This document shows positions 11,121-22,610 of a DNA stretch of 64,000 nt, piece by piece. Position numbers and translations under genes: made by a program. The notes beneath the pieces were generated by a model. It saw nothing but the letters and a program-made list of their open reading frames with translations. It was not told the origin of the DNA and did no database searches. The stretch comes from Rhyacophila brunnea. Lineage: Eukaryota; Arthropoda; Insecta; Trichoptera; Rhyacophilidae. Within the stretch, counting starts at the first letter, position 1. Every line of letters begins with the position of its first letter. Where the stretch lies: NCBI GenBank assembly GCA_022495005.1, contig JAGYXB010001996.1, positions 1,922,001 through 1,986,000 on the forward strand, read 5' to 3'.

Positions 11121-11739
11121 TTAACGTATTTTCCGAATGTTTGTTAGAATTGAACGATACTTGTCGAAAAAACACCAATCAACTGTATTGTTAAAAAGCT
11201 TGTTTAAAAGTCAGTGATGTCTCAAATGCAACAGCGTGTGACGTTTGATTAAATGAAAAACGAACTTTTCAAAGTTTGGGCGCTTTTTGCAAAATCACGA
11301 TTAAGTAAGTATTCAGAAGTATAAGATCGTCGAAACGCCAAAATGGTTTTAAGTCTGTATGTAGTCAATGGCGAGTTATGCCGTTTGGCTTCTGAATGGG
11401 TACGGTATTGTAACATTTGCCTCTTGGACGATGATTGCTGCAAGTGTTTGATCTATTTTTTGTTTTCGTTTTTCAATTATTATTACCGAACTATGCGGTC
11501 ATATCCGTGTGCCTCGGAAACGATTTTTTCCCCTTACACTGATTGAAACAGCGGTATTAAACCTTTTTTTATCGGGTTACATGTAAATTGAACTTTCACT
11601 GTGAGGTCCGAATTTAATCACAGTTTTGTGACGTCATTTTTTTGCTGAACGGCTGTCTGCAGACTTAGAATGCTGCCCGCTTTCGTTTTGAGTATGAAAT
11701 AATTGAATCTTCGTCAAAAACTCGTTAGGTATAGGTATA
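11121..11739. other. No recognisable gene
   Basis: Two overlapping short frames on opposite strands (11249-11546) without recognisable domains. Confidence 0.4.
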
Positions 11740-11840
11740 GGTACCATCATAAATCGTCAGGTGTTTGAATTTAGAACTAAGCTCATTACAGTATAAAAAG
11801 TATTAAATGATAATATTTCAAATGTTAGCATGTGGCGCCC
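11740..11840 (-). repeat. Family T repeat, copy 1
   Basis: CATAAATCGTCAGGTGTTTG, then GAACTAAGCTCATTACAGTA and CATGTGGCGCC, match the reverse complement of 31785-31890. Two copies in opposite orientation; boundaries and class unknown. Confidence 0.7.
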
Positions 11841-12189
11841 TCACTTATCGGACAACTTAAACTGCTGGATCTATACCTAAGTATCTATTTTAATATCCAC
11901 CAAAAATCTTTTAATTGACATATTAAGTATACACCATCTAATGACAATTTGAGTATTTCTACGAAATCTACTCTGAAAAAGTGGTGGTTTTAGTGTCGCT
12001 GACAGGTTTGGGGACACCCCTGTAAAAGTTTTGCTTATGCAATAAACCGCCATTACAATATGCAGTACAATTGGTATTAGAATACAACAAAAGTTACGTC
12101 GTTATGATTTTTACGCTTCGCTAATTTTTTTAATTATTTTATCTGCTTCATGAAAAACCGACACTGCTCTCAAAATTTTTAATATTTGT

Positions 12190-12260
12190 ATTCTTTTCTT
12201 CGTTCGCTGCTCTTTTTAATATACCGCCCCTGTGCAACGCATGAACTTTCAACCCCAACG
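12190..12260. repeat. Possible diverged family B fragment
   Basis: ACCGCCCCTGTGCAACGC followed by CAACCCCAACGGGACGTCAA resembles the right end of family B (CTACCCCCACGGGACGTCAC). Weak; left end not found. Confidence 0.35.
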
Positions 12261-12343
12261 GGACGTCAATAAGCCCGAGCTGTATAAATGTTTATTGTAA
12301 TGGTCTCTTCTTTCTCATAGTGAGTTTGCTAAATACCTAACCT

Positions 12344-12660
12344 GTGGGTCTATTCTATACTTATCGACCGCTAAAGTGATAAAGTGATAGATATTATCAA
12401 ACTTAGGGTAGGTTTGTATAAAAGTATTAGCACTTATTGTAAAAATTACAATACGTTGGTTGTATTGTTGCAATAAGTGCTATATTTTAACAGCAGCAAG
12501 TGGGGCGCTGTTAAAATGTAACGCTTATTGCAACAATTACAACCAACGTATTGTAATTGTTACAATAAGTGCTAATACTTTAATACAAACCTACCCTAAG
12601 TTTGATATCTATCACTTTATCACTTTAGCGGTCGATACGTACAGAATAAATAGACCCACT
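12344..12660. mobile_element. Palindromic MITE, family K-like copy 3
   Basis: Arms of about 130 bp: GTGGGTCTATTCTATAC at the left is complemented by GAATAAATAGACCCAC at the right, continuing through CCGCTAAAGTGATAAAGTGA and AACTTAGGGTAGGTTTGTAT to AAGTATTAGCACTTATTGTA. The TCTATTCTATAC edge and the CACTTATTGTAACAATTACA arms link it to the copies at 50303 and 50656. No coding capacity. Confidence 0.85.
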
Positions 12661-13308
12661 GGATTTGCTAATTCAATGTAAAAATATATCACTATAACGC
12701 ACCCCAAAACATGCCATAAACTGAGTATCACTGTATTAAACTATAAGTATTAACTACTGTAAGGTGTTTGACTATTCGATTTATCTGGAATGTCTATTTG
12801 TTTTTTTATAATCTATGGAGGTAACTACGTTCCCATTGTATTTTATCACCTATTTGTCAATTTCTGCCTAATCATCATTCTGTGACTATGTTCGTGTTTA
12901 TTTTCGAGGTGCTAACATTCCAAATTTATATGTTCTCTCTTACTAAGTATAGGTATATCCGAAACGAAATCACTTGATATAATATACGCATACACGTTTA
13001 CTGAATCGATCGATTTTTGTAGATAATCATTACCATCATCAGTGGCAGGTTCAAGGACGTGGAGGCTCGAGGCTCTTAACTAATTTTGAAGCCCGACATT
13101 AAGATAAAAACTATAAATTCCAACTACCAACGTAGGTAGCTACTTATTTCCAAGAATTACTACACATATAATGTAGCAAAAATAATTCTTATTTTTTAAA
13201 AAATGACAGCCCTAGTGATTTTTTTTCTATTCATATTTGGTATCAGTTTAAATGGTTATGTTATAGACCCCTTTGATGTTAGTTACACGAATTTTTTTAT
13301 GCTTTGCC
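12661..13308. other. No recognisable gene
   Basis: AT-rich; nothing recognised. Confidence 0.4.
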
Positions 13309-13520
13309 TATAGCGTCGTGGGTCCCAGGTTCGAATCCTGGGTCTGACAAATACACATACCTATTGTTTTTCAATTTATGTATGAGTCAGAGTATGGACC
13401 TAATAGGTCGAGCAAGTGGCTGACATCAATTTCTCGTAAAAACACAATCTGTTAATACAAACCTCCACTCTGTGGAGGCCCATATGATCATATTAGGATC
13501 GGATATGGTCGAAAAAAAAA
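13309..13520 (+). repeat. tRNA-derived SINE, family J copy 1 (5' diverged)
   Basis: Contains the J box B, CAGGTTCGAATCCTGGGTCT, then the J body (TGTATGAGTCAGAGTATGG, GAGCAAGTGGCTGACATC, CTCTGTGGAGGCCCATATGA) and an A-rich tail at 13511-13520. The box A half is truncated or too diverged to align with copies 2 and 3. Confidence 0.85.
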
Positions 13521-14600
13521 TTCAATTTGTGAGAAATACGTATCTTTTTAAGAGTGTTGTATGATTTAATAGCTGTACGACTGATTTGAACTGTTTCAAG
13601 GCCACCTTTCGAATCTTATGATCTGTGTCGCAAGAAAATCGCCACCCTTAACAGTTTGTCCAAAATACAATTTAACTATGTTGATTGATACAAATTCCAG
13701 AACATAAATAATTTACATATTATAATTTCGCAATATTCTTCACACAAACACCACTGAACACTACACATGCCTGCTTATCCAAGGAAACATGTTTTACAAA
13801 AAAAATAACAGATAATATTATTGATAATGTGTTTAGTCATAACATAATTGATATTTGCACAAAAGCATAAACAATAATTTTATTGTGAGCAACCGTCTAA
13901 AAATCTCGTTTCCTATAAAATTCTATAAAATAATTTTATGTCTCAGCGGTTTTATCAATAATATTTTCGTCTCCCTCTTTCCTGCTTTCACTAAAATCTT
14001 TCGTATTACTGAGTCTACATTTAGAAAATATTCAAATTCTGCACATCGTTCAGTAATATTTAAACAAATTTTTAATTTTTTCCTTAGCAACTTAAAATCG
14101 ATTCTGTTCCACGTCTTGATCCATGCACGATTTATATTATAATTAAAAACTTTCTGTGCAGAGTTTGCTGGCTTGGTAAAAAAAAAATATAATATGCAAT
14201 ATAAAGAACTAATTTAAAGGACTTCCGGGATGGTTGGCAACCTGAAAACCACTTGATATTAATGTAAAGATAGTGATGATGACTGATAGGTAAAAATCAC
14301 CAGACGTGTCTATCGATTATTTTTCTCAAAACTCCAAAGACGTCGGAGTGAATTCCGTCACACGCGAGTCAACTTTGAGTGTTTTTTTTATTGATTCTTT
14401 GGCTGCGATCGATCGCATTGGAAAGCATCTTACCTTTTGTGACGAAACTGCACTGAGAATCGTTGATTTTTTGATCTTCAACAAAAGGTAACGCAGGCCA
14501 TTCCAGCATTTTTTGGTACGTAGGTATTATAACGAACTGAGTGTTTTGACTCTAACGATATCATTGTTATTTCTTGTTAAAAGTACTACACAGATTAATA
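13521..14600. other. No recognisable gene
   Basis: AT-rich. Frames at 13855-14142 and 14306-14491 have AT-driven composition and no recognisable domain. Confidence 0.4.
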
Positions 14601-15156
14601 CACTGGCGACGGGTGGAGGTAGGGTGTTAAGAATCGACATAAATAGTGCACACTAAACTGTGACGTTCATACTTATTTGTTTTGATTGAACTATGAATAC
14701 AATTATTTGCAGATTGTGATTTTTAGTTGTTAAAATTCGATTAAACCCTGCTAGTGCATACTTTTTCAGTCATTTTTATTTGTTTTCATTAAATTAAGAA
14801 TACATAATTACAGCTGATGGTGTTGGTTAATTTTTTTTTAAATTCGTTAAGCCCTCCCTTCCTATAACAAATCATAATCGATAAAAAATATTCTTCTATC
14901 TATAAAATATCTAAAATTATGTACGATTTCATGGAAAAATTATAGATATTTTATAGATAAACGAATATTTTTTGATTATTATCTACTATCACTTGGATTA
15001 GGCAGGGTTTAATTTAATTGAATTTCAAAAAAACTAACAGACACTATCTACACATTTTAGTCTTAGTTCAACGAAAACAACTACGTTTGACTGACATAGC
15101 TTACAATTCACTATTTAAGTCGGATCTTAACAGCCTAACTCCACCCTTCGCCGCTG
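14601..15156. mobile_element. Family D palindromic (fold-back) element, copy 1
   Basis: About 556 bp. The left arm begins CACTGGCGACGGGTGGAGG and continues with CATAAATAGTGCACACTAAA; the right arm ends CTCCACCCTTCGCCGCTG. The arms are complementary over most of their length, closing on a central hairpin at 14898-14963 (TATCTATAAAATATCTAAAA against TTTTATAGATA). The consensus end CAGTGGCGA is hAT-like; the flanking octamers GATTAATA and GTTCAATA agree at 6 of 8 positions, a possible worn target duplication. No coding frame. Confidence 0.8.
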
Positions 15157-15235
15157 GTTCAATATATTTAAACTTAATTATATGTAGGTATACTGCAGAT
15201 AGAAAAGACGAAGCGGAATGGCAAAAATGCGTTTT

Positions 15236-15690
15236 CAGCTGGGGTCTATCCACTACTGGGTGAAAATGTCTATATAGGTTCTTCCCACAGAACAGATATT
15301 CTGAGTTCCCTGGTTCTTCCACTTATGGCCCCTAGTTCTTCGCTCTAACCTGATGAGTTCATAAACGTTTTGTGCTTCTTGTGAACCACTATATTACTGC
15401 ATTTATCAAACGGTTATGCATTCATTCGCCTTGCAATATACTCATTGCTATTGTATCAGCTTCGCGACTTCTATGTCTGCCTCACATTCCGTTGGTTTAT
15501 TTTGTGGTCTCCCCGCGTTATGACCAATAACGATTATTTTTATCATGCATTAAGGCTTCATGTTTAACGTGGATACGTTAGCACTAACTAAGAACACACA
15601 TTGGTTAAACACTTCACGCTTTAACCATATATCACAGAGGGAGATCACTTTTGAAGACAGTAGTCAGGTGTCCGAATGTGGTCCATGCAG
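15236..15690 (-). pseudogene. RTE-type LINE 3' fragment, decayed
   Basis: 15238-15265 (CAGCTGGGGTCTATCCACTA) resembles the RTE 3' end at 57897. Further in, the minus strand at 15590-15650 translates to LCDIWLKREVFNQCV, close to LCLKRRVFNQCVLPV from the better copy at 57884-58350. Between them GRPQNKPTE could correspond to the G-R-P-x-x-R-W motif. Stops and frameshifts throughout. Confidence 0.5.
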
Positions 15691-17006
15691 CTGCTTATTA
15701 ATATGGGAAATTACGTACCTACTACATGATGATAGGTATATAATGAAAACAAAATTTATACTATTACATGTGTGGATTTATTTTAAATAATAGGTATATA
15801 AATGGTTACCGCTTTAAATTCTTATTCTAGAGCTGTCTATATAAATACATATTTGCCATTTCGTTTGATAGTCATCAATAATAATTGGAAAGAATAATCC
15901 ATAATAATTGTAGTTTGTATTACTTATAGGAAACACGCCATTTAAAAAAAATGGAATACTTACAATATTTTATTCAGTGAGCACACTTGTTTTGCGAATT
16001 ATTGGGTAATAACCCAAAGTACTCAGATTTCGCTGATTTTTGCCGTTGGACAGCCTTAAATGAACAGCAATATTTACATGACGTTACAATATAGAATTTA
16101 GATTGAGTTCGTCCTTTGTTGCCCGTACAAAACATACATTGAAATCGTGATCAATAATCTCGGGGAATGAAATAAGAAGTGCTTGCCTGTTGAAAGACTG
16201 ACGAGTCAAATCAAGAGATCCACTCAGATTGCCGAGTCATCATTCAAATGGAAAACCTCATGTAAAACATACTCTTCCATATTATAATGTAAATTCAAAT
16301 TCTACTTACTTTCTTAGTCACAGGGAGGAATAAAGTTAAAACGTTGAAACAATGCGTGTTTAAATAAAATGTATAAATAAAGTAATCATGTAGGTAATCA
16401 ATAAATGGACTCAGCAATCAGCTTAGTCATCAACATTCATTCATTATGAATAAAAAATATTACATGATTCGTTTGAAAGATAGATAAGTGTGTTTTTGAG
16501 AAACTATTATTTATATATTGTTTATTTATCCAATTTTTAGAGATTATTTTACCCAACGCAAACATAGCATGAAATGTTTGAATCGAAATTTCAAAGAAAT
16601 AAAAGCACCAATCGTCTAGTATTTTGTACCTAATATATTGTAATAATATTTAACTATTGATAAGATATTTGGATTTTGAATCGCTTCGAAAATGGATTGC
16701 TAAAACAAAAATGATTGGATATGTCGGGACTATTTCGGTAACTTACAATTAAAATATTACTCCGCGACACATCTGTCAAATAATATAGTGTCACATTCAT
16801 CAGACGTTCGATGTCGCATGAATTTTAAAAATATATCTTAAAAACTCTTGTCTTGCCATTGAACAATAAATCATTCCAATGCATATTAATTGCAGCATAA
16901 AAATTATTATAGAAAACTACAATATCGTGTATTTTTCCTCATGTGTGTTTGTGACAATAATTATATAGCCGAAATTGTATGCGCGAATTACAATCGGAAT
17001 TATCCA
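15691..17006. other. No recognisable gene or repeat
   Basis: AT-rich; nothing recognised. Confidence 0.4.
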
Positions 17007-17008
17007 TA

Positions 17009-17176
17009 AAGCCGCGTACTCATTAGCGAGTCGTAACTGTAACGATCCAGATACTCTAACCAACTCTAGATGCGAAATAATTATTTATTATACTTGCGAA
17101 TTACTTATTTGGCGTCCATACTAGTTACTGTTACTACAACGGTTACAGTTACGGCTCGCTAATGAGTACCCGGCTT
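17009..17176. mobile_element. Palindromic MITE with TA target duplication
   Basis: 168 bp. Left end AAGCCGCGTACTCATTAGCG, right end (reverse complement) AAGCCGGGTACTCATTAGCG, continuing as AGTCGTAACTGTAACG against AGCCGTAACTGTAACCG. TA on each side (17007-17008 and 17177-17178). Confidence 0.9.
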
Positions 17177-17816
17177 TAGATATTCTATTGAAATTATACT
17201 GATGCAACACGTGCGTAATTAAAACACACACTTTATAATTTGTAGCACTAATTTCACAGTTTGATTAATAATTCCTTTACAAGTCAATTTATAATCTATT
17301 CTCCCCACTGCACCATAATACCATTGTCTGCTCGGTTTGATGGAACACACCCTAATATTTAGTACGTGGGATGTAAACTATGTAAATGTATATAACATGT
17401 GCACACCGTGTTTGTTCATATTTATAATAATGTAGGCACGCACGTATGCCAACGTTGTGTTAGGACTTGTGTTGTTCCACGTATACTCCCTTGGCGAACG
17501 AGCCTGTTTCAGCTTTTTAATATAAAAAGATAACACTGTAGCAGCACGCCTGATATAAAAGACGAAGAATTCGTATTGTCATCCGAGAAGAATGGATTTT
17601 TTATATCGCGACCAGTTCCGTATTCAAATTCAACGGATTCAGACGAGCCTCTAGACAGCATTGGAGTATTGTTTGCCAGGCGAGGGAGGGACGGACACAA
17701 GCTATGAAACCTTGTAGTTAAGCCTTATTTAAATGCATAATTGACATTGAAATAATCATAAGTTTTTAAATGAACCTTTCTTAATTTGTGTGTGTTTTTT
17801 AAAACTTTTAATTATG
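17177..17816. other. No supported gene; one weak coding-like stretch
   Basis: The minus-strand frame 17509-17700 starts at TTG, not ATG, and encodes a serine/asparagine-rich stretch (NNTPMLSRGSSESVEFEYGT). It could be part of an exon, but no convincing splice sites flank it. Confidence 0.25.
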
Positions 17817-17824
17817 TCAGAAAC

Positions 17825-18248
17825 CGTGTCCGGAAACTTGTACGTATGCAGTTCGCCTAATCACGCTTCACCGTAAAATGTTGTATCGGAAATATATGGC
17901 CGTATATTAAAGACCGTCCAACCTCTTTGGGTCGTATAGTACTGACATAAAATTCATGTCTAAATAAAACACGGTTCTTGTCGGTTTACAGTTTACACTT
18001 TACAGGAAGCCAGCAGCAAACAAATTTTGAAAATAGCTGATATACTCGATTATTTTTTAGGTTAGGTTAGGTTTTCATTCTTGAATTCATGAATTTTGCC
18101 AAAATCAGCTATGAAAATTGAATTAATGTTTATATTGAATCTAATCAAATTGGAGACCATAATAATATAGTCTACGGTAATCCCGATAAGAAAGCTCACG
18201 GCGAAATGTGCTACGGTGAAATGTTTTACGTACAATTTACATGTAACC
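17825..18248 (+). mobile_element. Family A non-autonomous DNA transposon, copy 2
   Basis: 424 bp from CGTGTCCGGAAACTTGTACG to TTTACATGTAACC, flanked by TCAGAAAC (17817-17824) and TCAGAAAG (18249-18256), an 8-bp target duplication with one mismatch. This sets the ends of the family. The interior contains the family S module with a short TTAGG run at 18058-18073. Confidence 0.85.
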
Positions 18249-18479
18249 TCAGAAAGCACCTACCTCTTGCACTCTGAATACCGGTCAATCTACACGTTTT
18301 TACAGAAAGCTTCTCAAAATCTTTCACAACTGTGGATTGCTGTGGCGAAGATTCCATACTAGGCGATTATTTAAAGCCTGCTTTCTTATTGAAAATATGT
18401 TTAAATTGCATATTGGCGTATTTAAATAATCACTTATATTCTATAAAAAAAACACCAAGTATTGTCAGTCAAACGTATT

Positions 18480-18815
18480 TGTTTTCGTTGAACTAAGACT
18501 ACAAAGTGTAGATAATGTTTGTTAGTTTTTAAAATTCAATTAAACTCAGCCTAATCTAACCCATAGTAGATAATAGTAAAAAAAATATTCGTATCTATAA
18601 TGACTGAAAAATGAGCACTGTTTTGTCGGACCGCCCATAGCATACCTAAACTATCATTGTTTAGCTTAGACACGGTTTAATTATTGAATTTTAAAAACTA
18701 ATCAGCACCATTTGCAAATTGTATTCTTAATACTCGTACAATGAAAACAAATACGTATAACTGACAAAATTTAGTGTGCACTATTTATGTCGAATCTTAA
18801 CAGCCTACCTGTGTA
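18480..18815. repeat. Family D copy 3, incomplete
   Basis: Matches both arms of D: TCAGTCAAACGTATTTGTTT then TCGTTGAACTAAGACTAC on the left, and TTTAGTGTGCACTATTTATG then TCGAATCTTAACAGCCTACC on the right. Termini are lost. Confidence 0.7.
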
Positions 18816-19404
18816 GTTATTTTTCTCTGATCTCCACAGCCTACCTCTTTCCAAAAGTCATCCTTCGCCATAGATTGGTTAATAATATTATACTCCGTCT
18901 GACGCAGACACATAATATAGTAAAAAAAAAAAAATTCGGATTCGTTGCCGGAATATTAAGTTTGTCAATGCTGTCCAAGGTCGAGTTGAACTAACCAATG
19001 ACCGGCGCGGTAGTAATGCAGTTGTGTAAAAAAGTGTAACGAATTCCTCCGGGCCGGACGGGCAGTCGCGCGAAAGAATATTTCAATACGTTTCGTGTAT
19101 TTTGATACGAATCTAGAATTTTTATTTCGCCGAGCAATCTTGTATCGCTGTCACCCAGTAATTTTATTCATTTATGCGTATAAAGCTGCACAGCGCTGTT
19201 AAAGGGTTAACTTTTGCATTATAATGTACTCATAGTATGGACTTTTCCTTACGTAAGGGAATGATGAATCATACCCACAGTGTTAACGCTCAATACAATG
19301 TTTGATGAGAGCCTCCTCCTTTAGAACCTTTTAATGGTGTGGTGTAGAACGGCTGAATTAGACATAGGATTTGTTCCAGTTCATAATGTAGGGATAGGTT
19401 TCTC
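18816..19404. other. No recognisable gene
   Basis: Somewhat GC-richer around 19000-19080; no frame or repeat recognised. Confidence 0.4.
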
Positions 19405-19407
19405 TAA

Positions 19408-19558
19408 TGCCTGGTCCACACCGGCAACAAGTCGCACGACAACTCGTTAAATTTTACGATAATTATCATAATTGCTTAAGAAATTTTACGATAATTATCA
19501 TGCTTATCGTAAAATTTAACGAGTTGTCGCGCGACTTGTTTTCGGTGTGGACCCGGCA
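19408..19558. mobile_element. Palindromic MITE with TAA target duplication
   Basis: 151 bp. Left TGCCTGGTCCACACCGGCAA, right (reverse complement) TGCCGGGTCCACACCGAAAA; arms run on through AAGTCGCACGACAACTCGTT and AAATTTTACGATAA. TAA on both sides (19405-19407 and 19559-19561), consistent with PIF/Harbinger. The arms pair over about 55 bp. Confidence 0.9.
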
Positions 19559-19627
19559 TAAGGAACGCTTATATACTGTAGTTTAAACGCTAGAAGATAA
19601 CCTATACTTTAAGTACTCGTATTATTT

Positions 19628-19858
19628 CCCACGGTGGCCGCGCGGCTTGAGCGTTGGACTTTCACGCCGTGGGTCTCAGGTTCGAATCCTGGGTCTGGCA
19701 AGTACATATATTGTTTTTCAATTTGTGTGTGAGTCAGGGTACTTAATAGGTTGAGCAAGTGGCTGACATCCATTTCTCGTAAAAAACAAAATCTGTTAAT
19801 ACAAACCTCTACTCTGTGGAGGCCCATATGATCCTATTAGGATCGGAAATGGTCGGAA
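19628..19858 (+). repeat. tRNA-derived SINE, family J copy 2 (full length)
   Basis: Starts CCCACGGTGGCCGCGCGGCT, with box A (TGGCCGCGCGGCTTGAGCG), box B (CAGGTTCGAATCCTGGG) and a 150-bp body ending GATCGGAAATGGTCGG. Near-identical to copy 3 at 46766 except for a short deletion in the body. Frames across it are artefacts. Confidence 0.9.
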
Positions 19859-19989
19859 TTTTTTCCTTTATTTATCTAACCTACGCGGTGTAACTAGTAT
19901 TGTTGGTAGTATTGACTGTGTCCTCCTGATTACATCTTAGAAATCAGGAGCATCAGATTGTTGTTTGTTATCCCAAGTAAGAACCAATA
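19859..19989. other. Unique sequence, nothing recognised
   Basis: Contains a short inverted pair (CTGATT...AATCAG) only. Confidence 0.35.
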
Positions 19990-20100
19990 TTGAATGCGTG
20001 TTTCGTTTACGTGACGAGCTTTAATGCATGATATAATAGGGACGTAACTATTCGAAATAGCATAATATTATTACTTAACACTTTTAAAAGTTTACTTCTT
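19990..20100. repeat. Family U repeat, copy 1
   Basis: GCGTGTTTCGTTTACGTGAC followed by GAGCTTTAATGCATGATAT matches 27800-27900 (GCGTTTCGTTTACATGACAA). Class and limits unknown. Confidence 0.6.
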
Positions 20101-21545
20101 TCTCTATACTTGACAATTACACCTTCTTAGTGCCTCACACAGAAGACAACCCAGTTTCCCAATGTTTGTATTCCCTGGGTGTGACCGTGTGTCTAATAAA
20201 AACAAGTTAATCCTTTAGGTGGCAGGTGCCTTGGTGGCTACGTGCTAGGTGACATTTCCTAGCGAACGGACGCACACTATACTATCGCAATGGCCACACT
20301 GTACGCTTCGCGGCTCGCTACGTGATTATTAGTCACCTCGTAAGTCTCCCGGCGAACAAACGCGTTGGTTGTTTTTATTGTGTCACATAGTGATTTTGCA
20401 AGACGGCGGATGATTCTTCAATATGACAAACGTCAAACACCGTATATTTTGAGGTTATGAATAATGACGCATGGGATGAATTGACATTATGCTCCCGACA
20501 AGCTCGAATTTGAGACTTTCGAAATTTTAAACTTAAATTCTCTGTGAGAAGTAGCTTTCTGGTTAGCTTTGAGAGTGACATATCTTTGTTGACTTGAGCG
20601 CTCCCAAATGTCAAATGAATTTGTACCTAATGACGTAGCGTGCAATGTGGCAGTAGTGTTTTTAGTAGACAAACATAGTACCTAGAGAAGCACTAGCGAA
20701 GCACCTACCTATGTTGCCGAAGCCTTATGGTTATGCATTATATTATGTCTCTCAAGCAATGCCTAGTAAACAATCAAAGTTTTGTATAGTTTTACAGATT
20801 GAGCTTTCTGCAAAAAAAAATTGCCTGTGGTGAAATTTTAGTGGTTATCCTGTGACTGTTGCTTTAAAAAAGTATTTTTAAACAAATATATTATGGTCAT
20901 GCCGTAGGACCGTAGGTACATCTGCCAGCAGTTCATTTATAGTTAAAAAGTGCACAGCCCTTTATCGGACATTCGAATTAGTGGAATGTCGACAGTAGAA
21001 GATGAGATGAATAACCTTTTGCATTATTTCGCGAAAGAAAATCCGTCATCCACAAAAAAACTGACCGAAAGCTTTCCATCAATACTAATTCGATTGTTCC
21101 AGCCACCATAACTCCGCAAATGGCGCTCGCAGGTTTCAACAAAAGGCAAGGACTGGTGCCAGGGATTGGACAATATTCTTATTGTCGTGCCGATCCGGTT
21201 TCTGCCGCCGGATTCGAGCCCACGTCCTCGCGCAAGCCAGTCGTACGCCCGCGCGTTATGCTAATAAATTTATTGTCCCGTCCCTGAGAGAGCGCATAAT
21301 AACGTCGTATAACCTTCGCAAATGCAAGCAAGGGTTTAATGTATTGTTACAATCATGTTCTGCTATTCTTATCAAATGAATAAAAAGGTCCTTAATATAT
21401 ACCCACTAGCGTTTGCAATCACGGGATTCGTCTCAATTTATTGATCTCGAATTAAAATTCTGCGATTTTAAATGTTGAAATCCCTGGGATAAGCTTTTCA
21501 ATTTACCGAACCTACTCTTTTGTCAAAGTACGTAATAACAACATC
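20101..21545. other. No recognisable gene
   Basis: Short frames at 20375-20672 (minus) and 21182-21379 (plus) without recognisable domains; the second has no ATG. No inverted repeats noticed. Confidence 0.4.
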
Positions 21546-21610
21546 AGCGCATCTATTTTACACACAAGACTGTTATCCGCAGCTATCGAGGGTAGTTTTT
21601 CATAATTTCG
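21546..21610. repeat. Family K terminal fragment
   Basis: CAGCGCATCTATTTTACACA, CAAGACTG and GCTATCGAGGGTAGTTTTTC match the terminus of family K (50303 and 50656). Confidence 0.7.
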
Positions 21611-21655
21611 TTTGTATTGAGTAGGTGCCTAAAATTGCTCTAAAATTTAGCACAC

Positions 21656-22610
21656 CCACACGCAAAATTTTACCCATTTCTTGTAATAGTCAATTTCGCA
21701 CATTCGGCGTAACATATATATATATATACTCAATGTATTTATTCTTGTGAATTTTGTGTATGTCTCGTAATCAGTTGGTATATATGTTACGCCGATTGTG
21801 CGAAATTGAATATTACATGAAATGGGCAAAATTTTGCCTAAATCATGAAAAATGCAAGCCCGTTACCTTATTCATGAATTAGACAAAATATCTGGAGAGT
21901 GCGTGAATTCGGCAGTAATTTTTCTGTCTAGTTCATGTCTTGGACTAATTAGATAGTAGCGCTACGGTGGTATTTTTTGCAACTAAACTAAATGTATCAA
22001 AATGCTCGTGCATTGGTCAAAATGTACATATTATATTATCTATGGTCAAAATAGATGATCGCGCTCCGGTGGTATTTTTTGCAACTAATCAAACTAAACA
22101 AATGTCATTGATTATAATATAAAAATATACCAATCGATATGTAACTGCAATGACTTTCATATCTATTTACTATGCGCAAAGAAATCTAGAACTATAATAT
22201 GATAACGGAAGAATTTTATTGAAAAGTATTTTCATGATTTGATTCGTGCTTGGTCGATTGAATGTTTGTGATAGTTTGTTGACACTTGATAGCTAACCTC
22301 AAAATGGACATTCAGTTGAATACTTTAATTCAGAATTACAAAACCTAACCTAACCTAACCTAATAATAATAATATTATATTATGTCCAATTATAACTAAT
22401 AAAACCATCCGTATTAAATTTACTTTTTCTTCTGTCATGTTGACAGTTCAAGAATTCCATACCCTGGCGAATTCATGTACCCAGCAGAAAATTTACCTAA
22501 TTCATGAATAAGGCAACAGGCTTGACTGTTACATGAATTTGCCAAAATTTTGGCCATTTCATGTAATAGTCAATTTCGCACATTCGGTGTAACATATATA
22601 CAAATGTCTA
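21656..22610. mobile_element. Composite fold-back element X
   Basis: A small palindrome at 21656-21840 (CAATTTCGCACATTCGGCGT against ACGCCGATTGTGCGAAATTG) is followed by 640 bp and then by a direct copy of its left arm at 22548-22605. Another pair, CTTATTCATGAATTAG at 21868 and CTAATTCATGAATAAGG at 22497, is inverted. The interior holds two units of GCTCCGGTGGTATTTTTTGC (21961 and 22061, first with GCTACGG) and a (CCTAA)4 run at 22344-22363. It looks like a non-autonomous element with duplicated ends; superfamily unknown. Confidence 0.6.

Noticed and set aside
19628..19700. tRNA gene on the plus strand
   Set aside because: Part of SINE J, present with its body at three sites.
22344..22363. 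Telomeric array
   Set aside because: Only four CCTAA units, inside a composite repeat.
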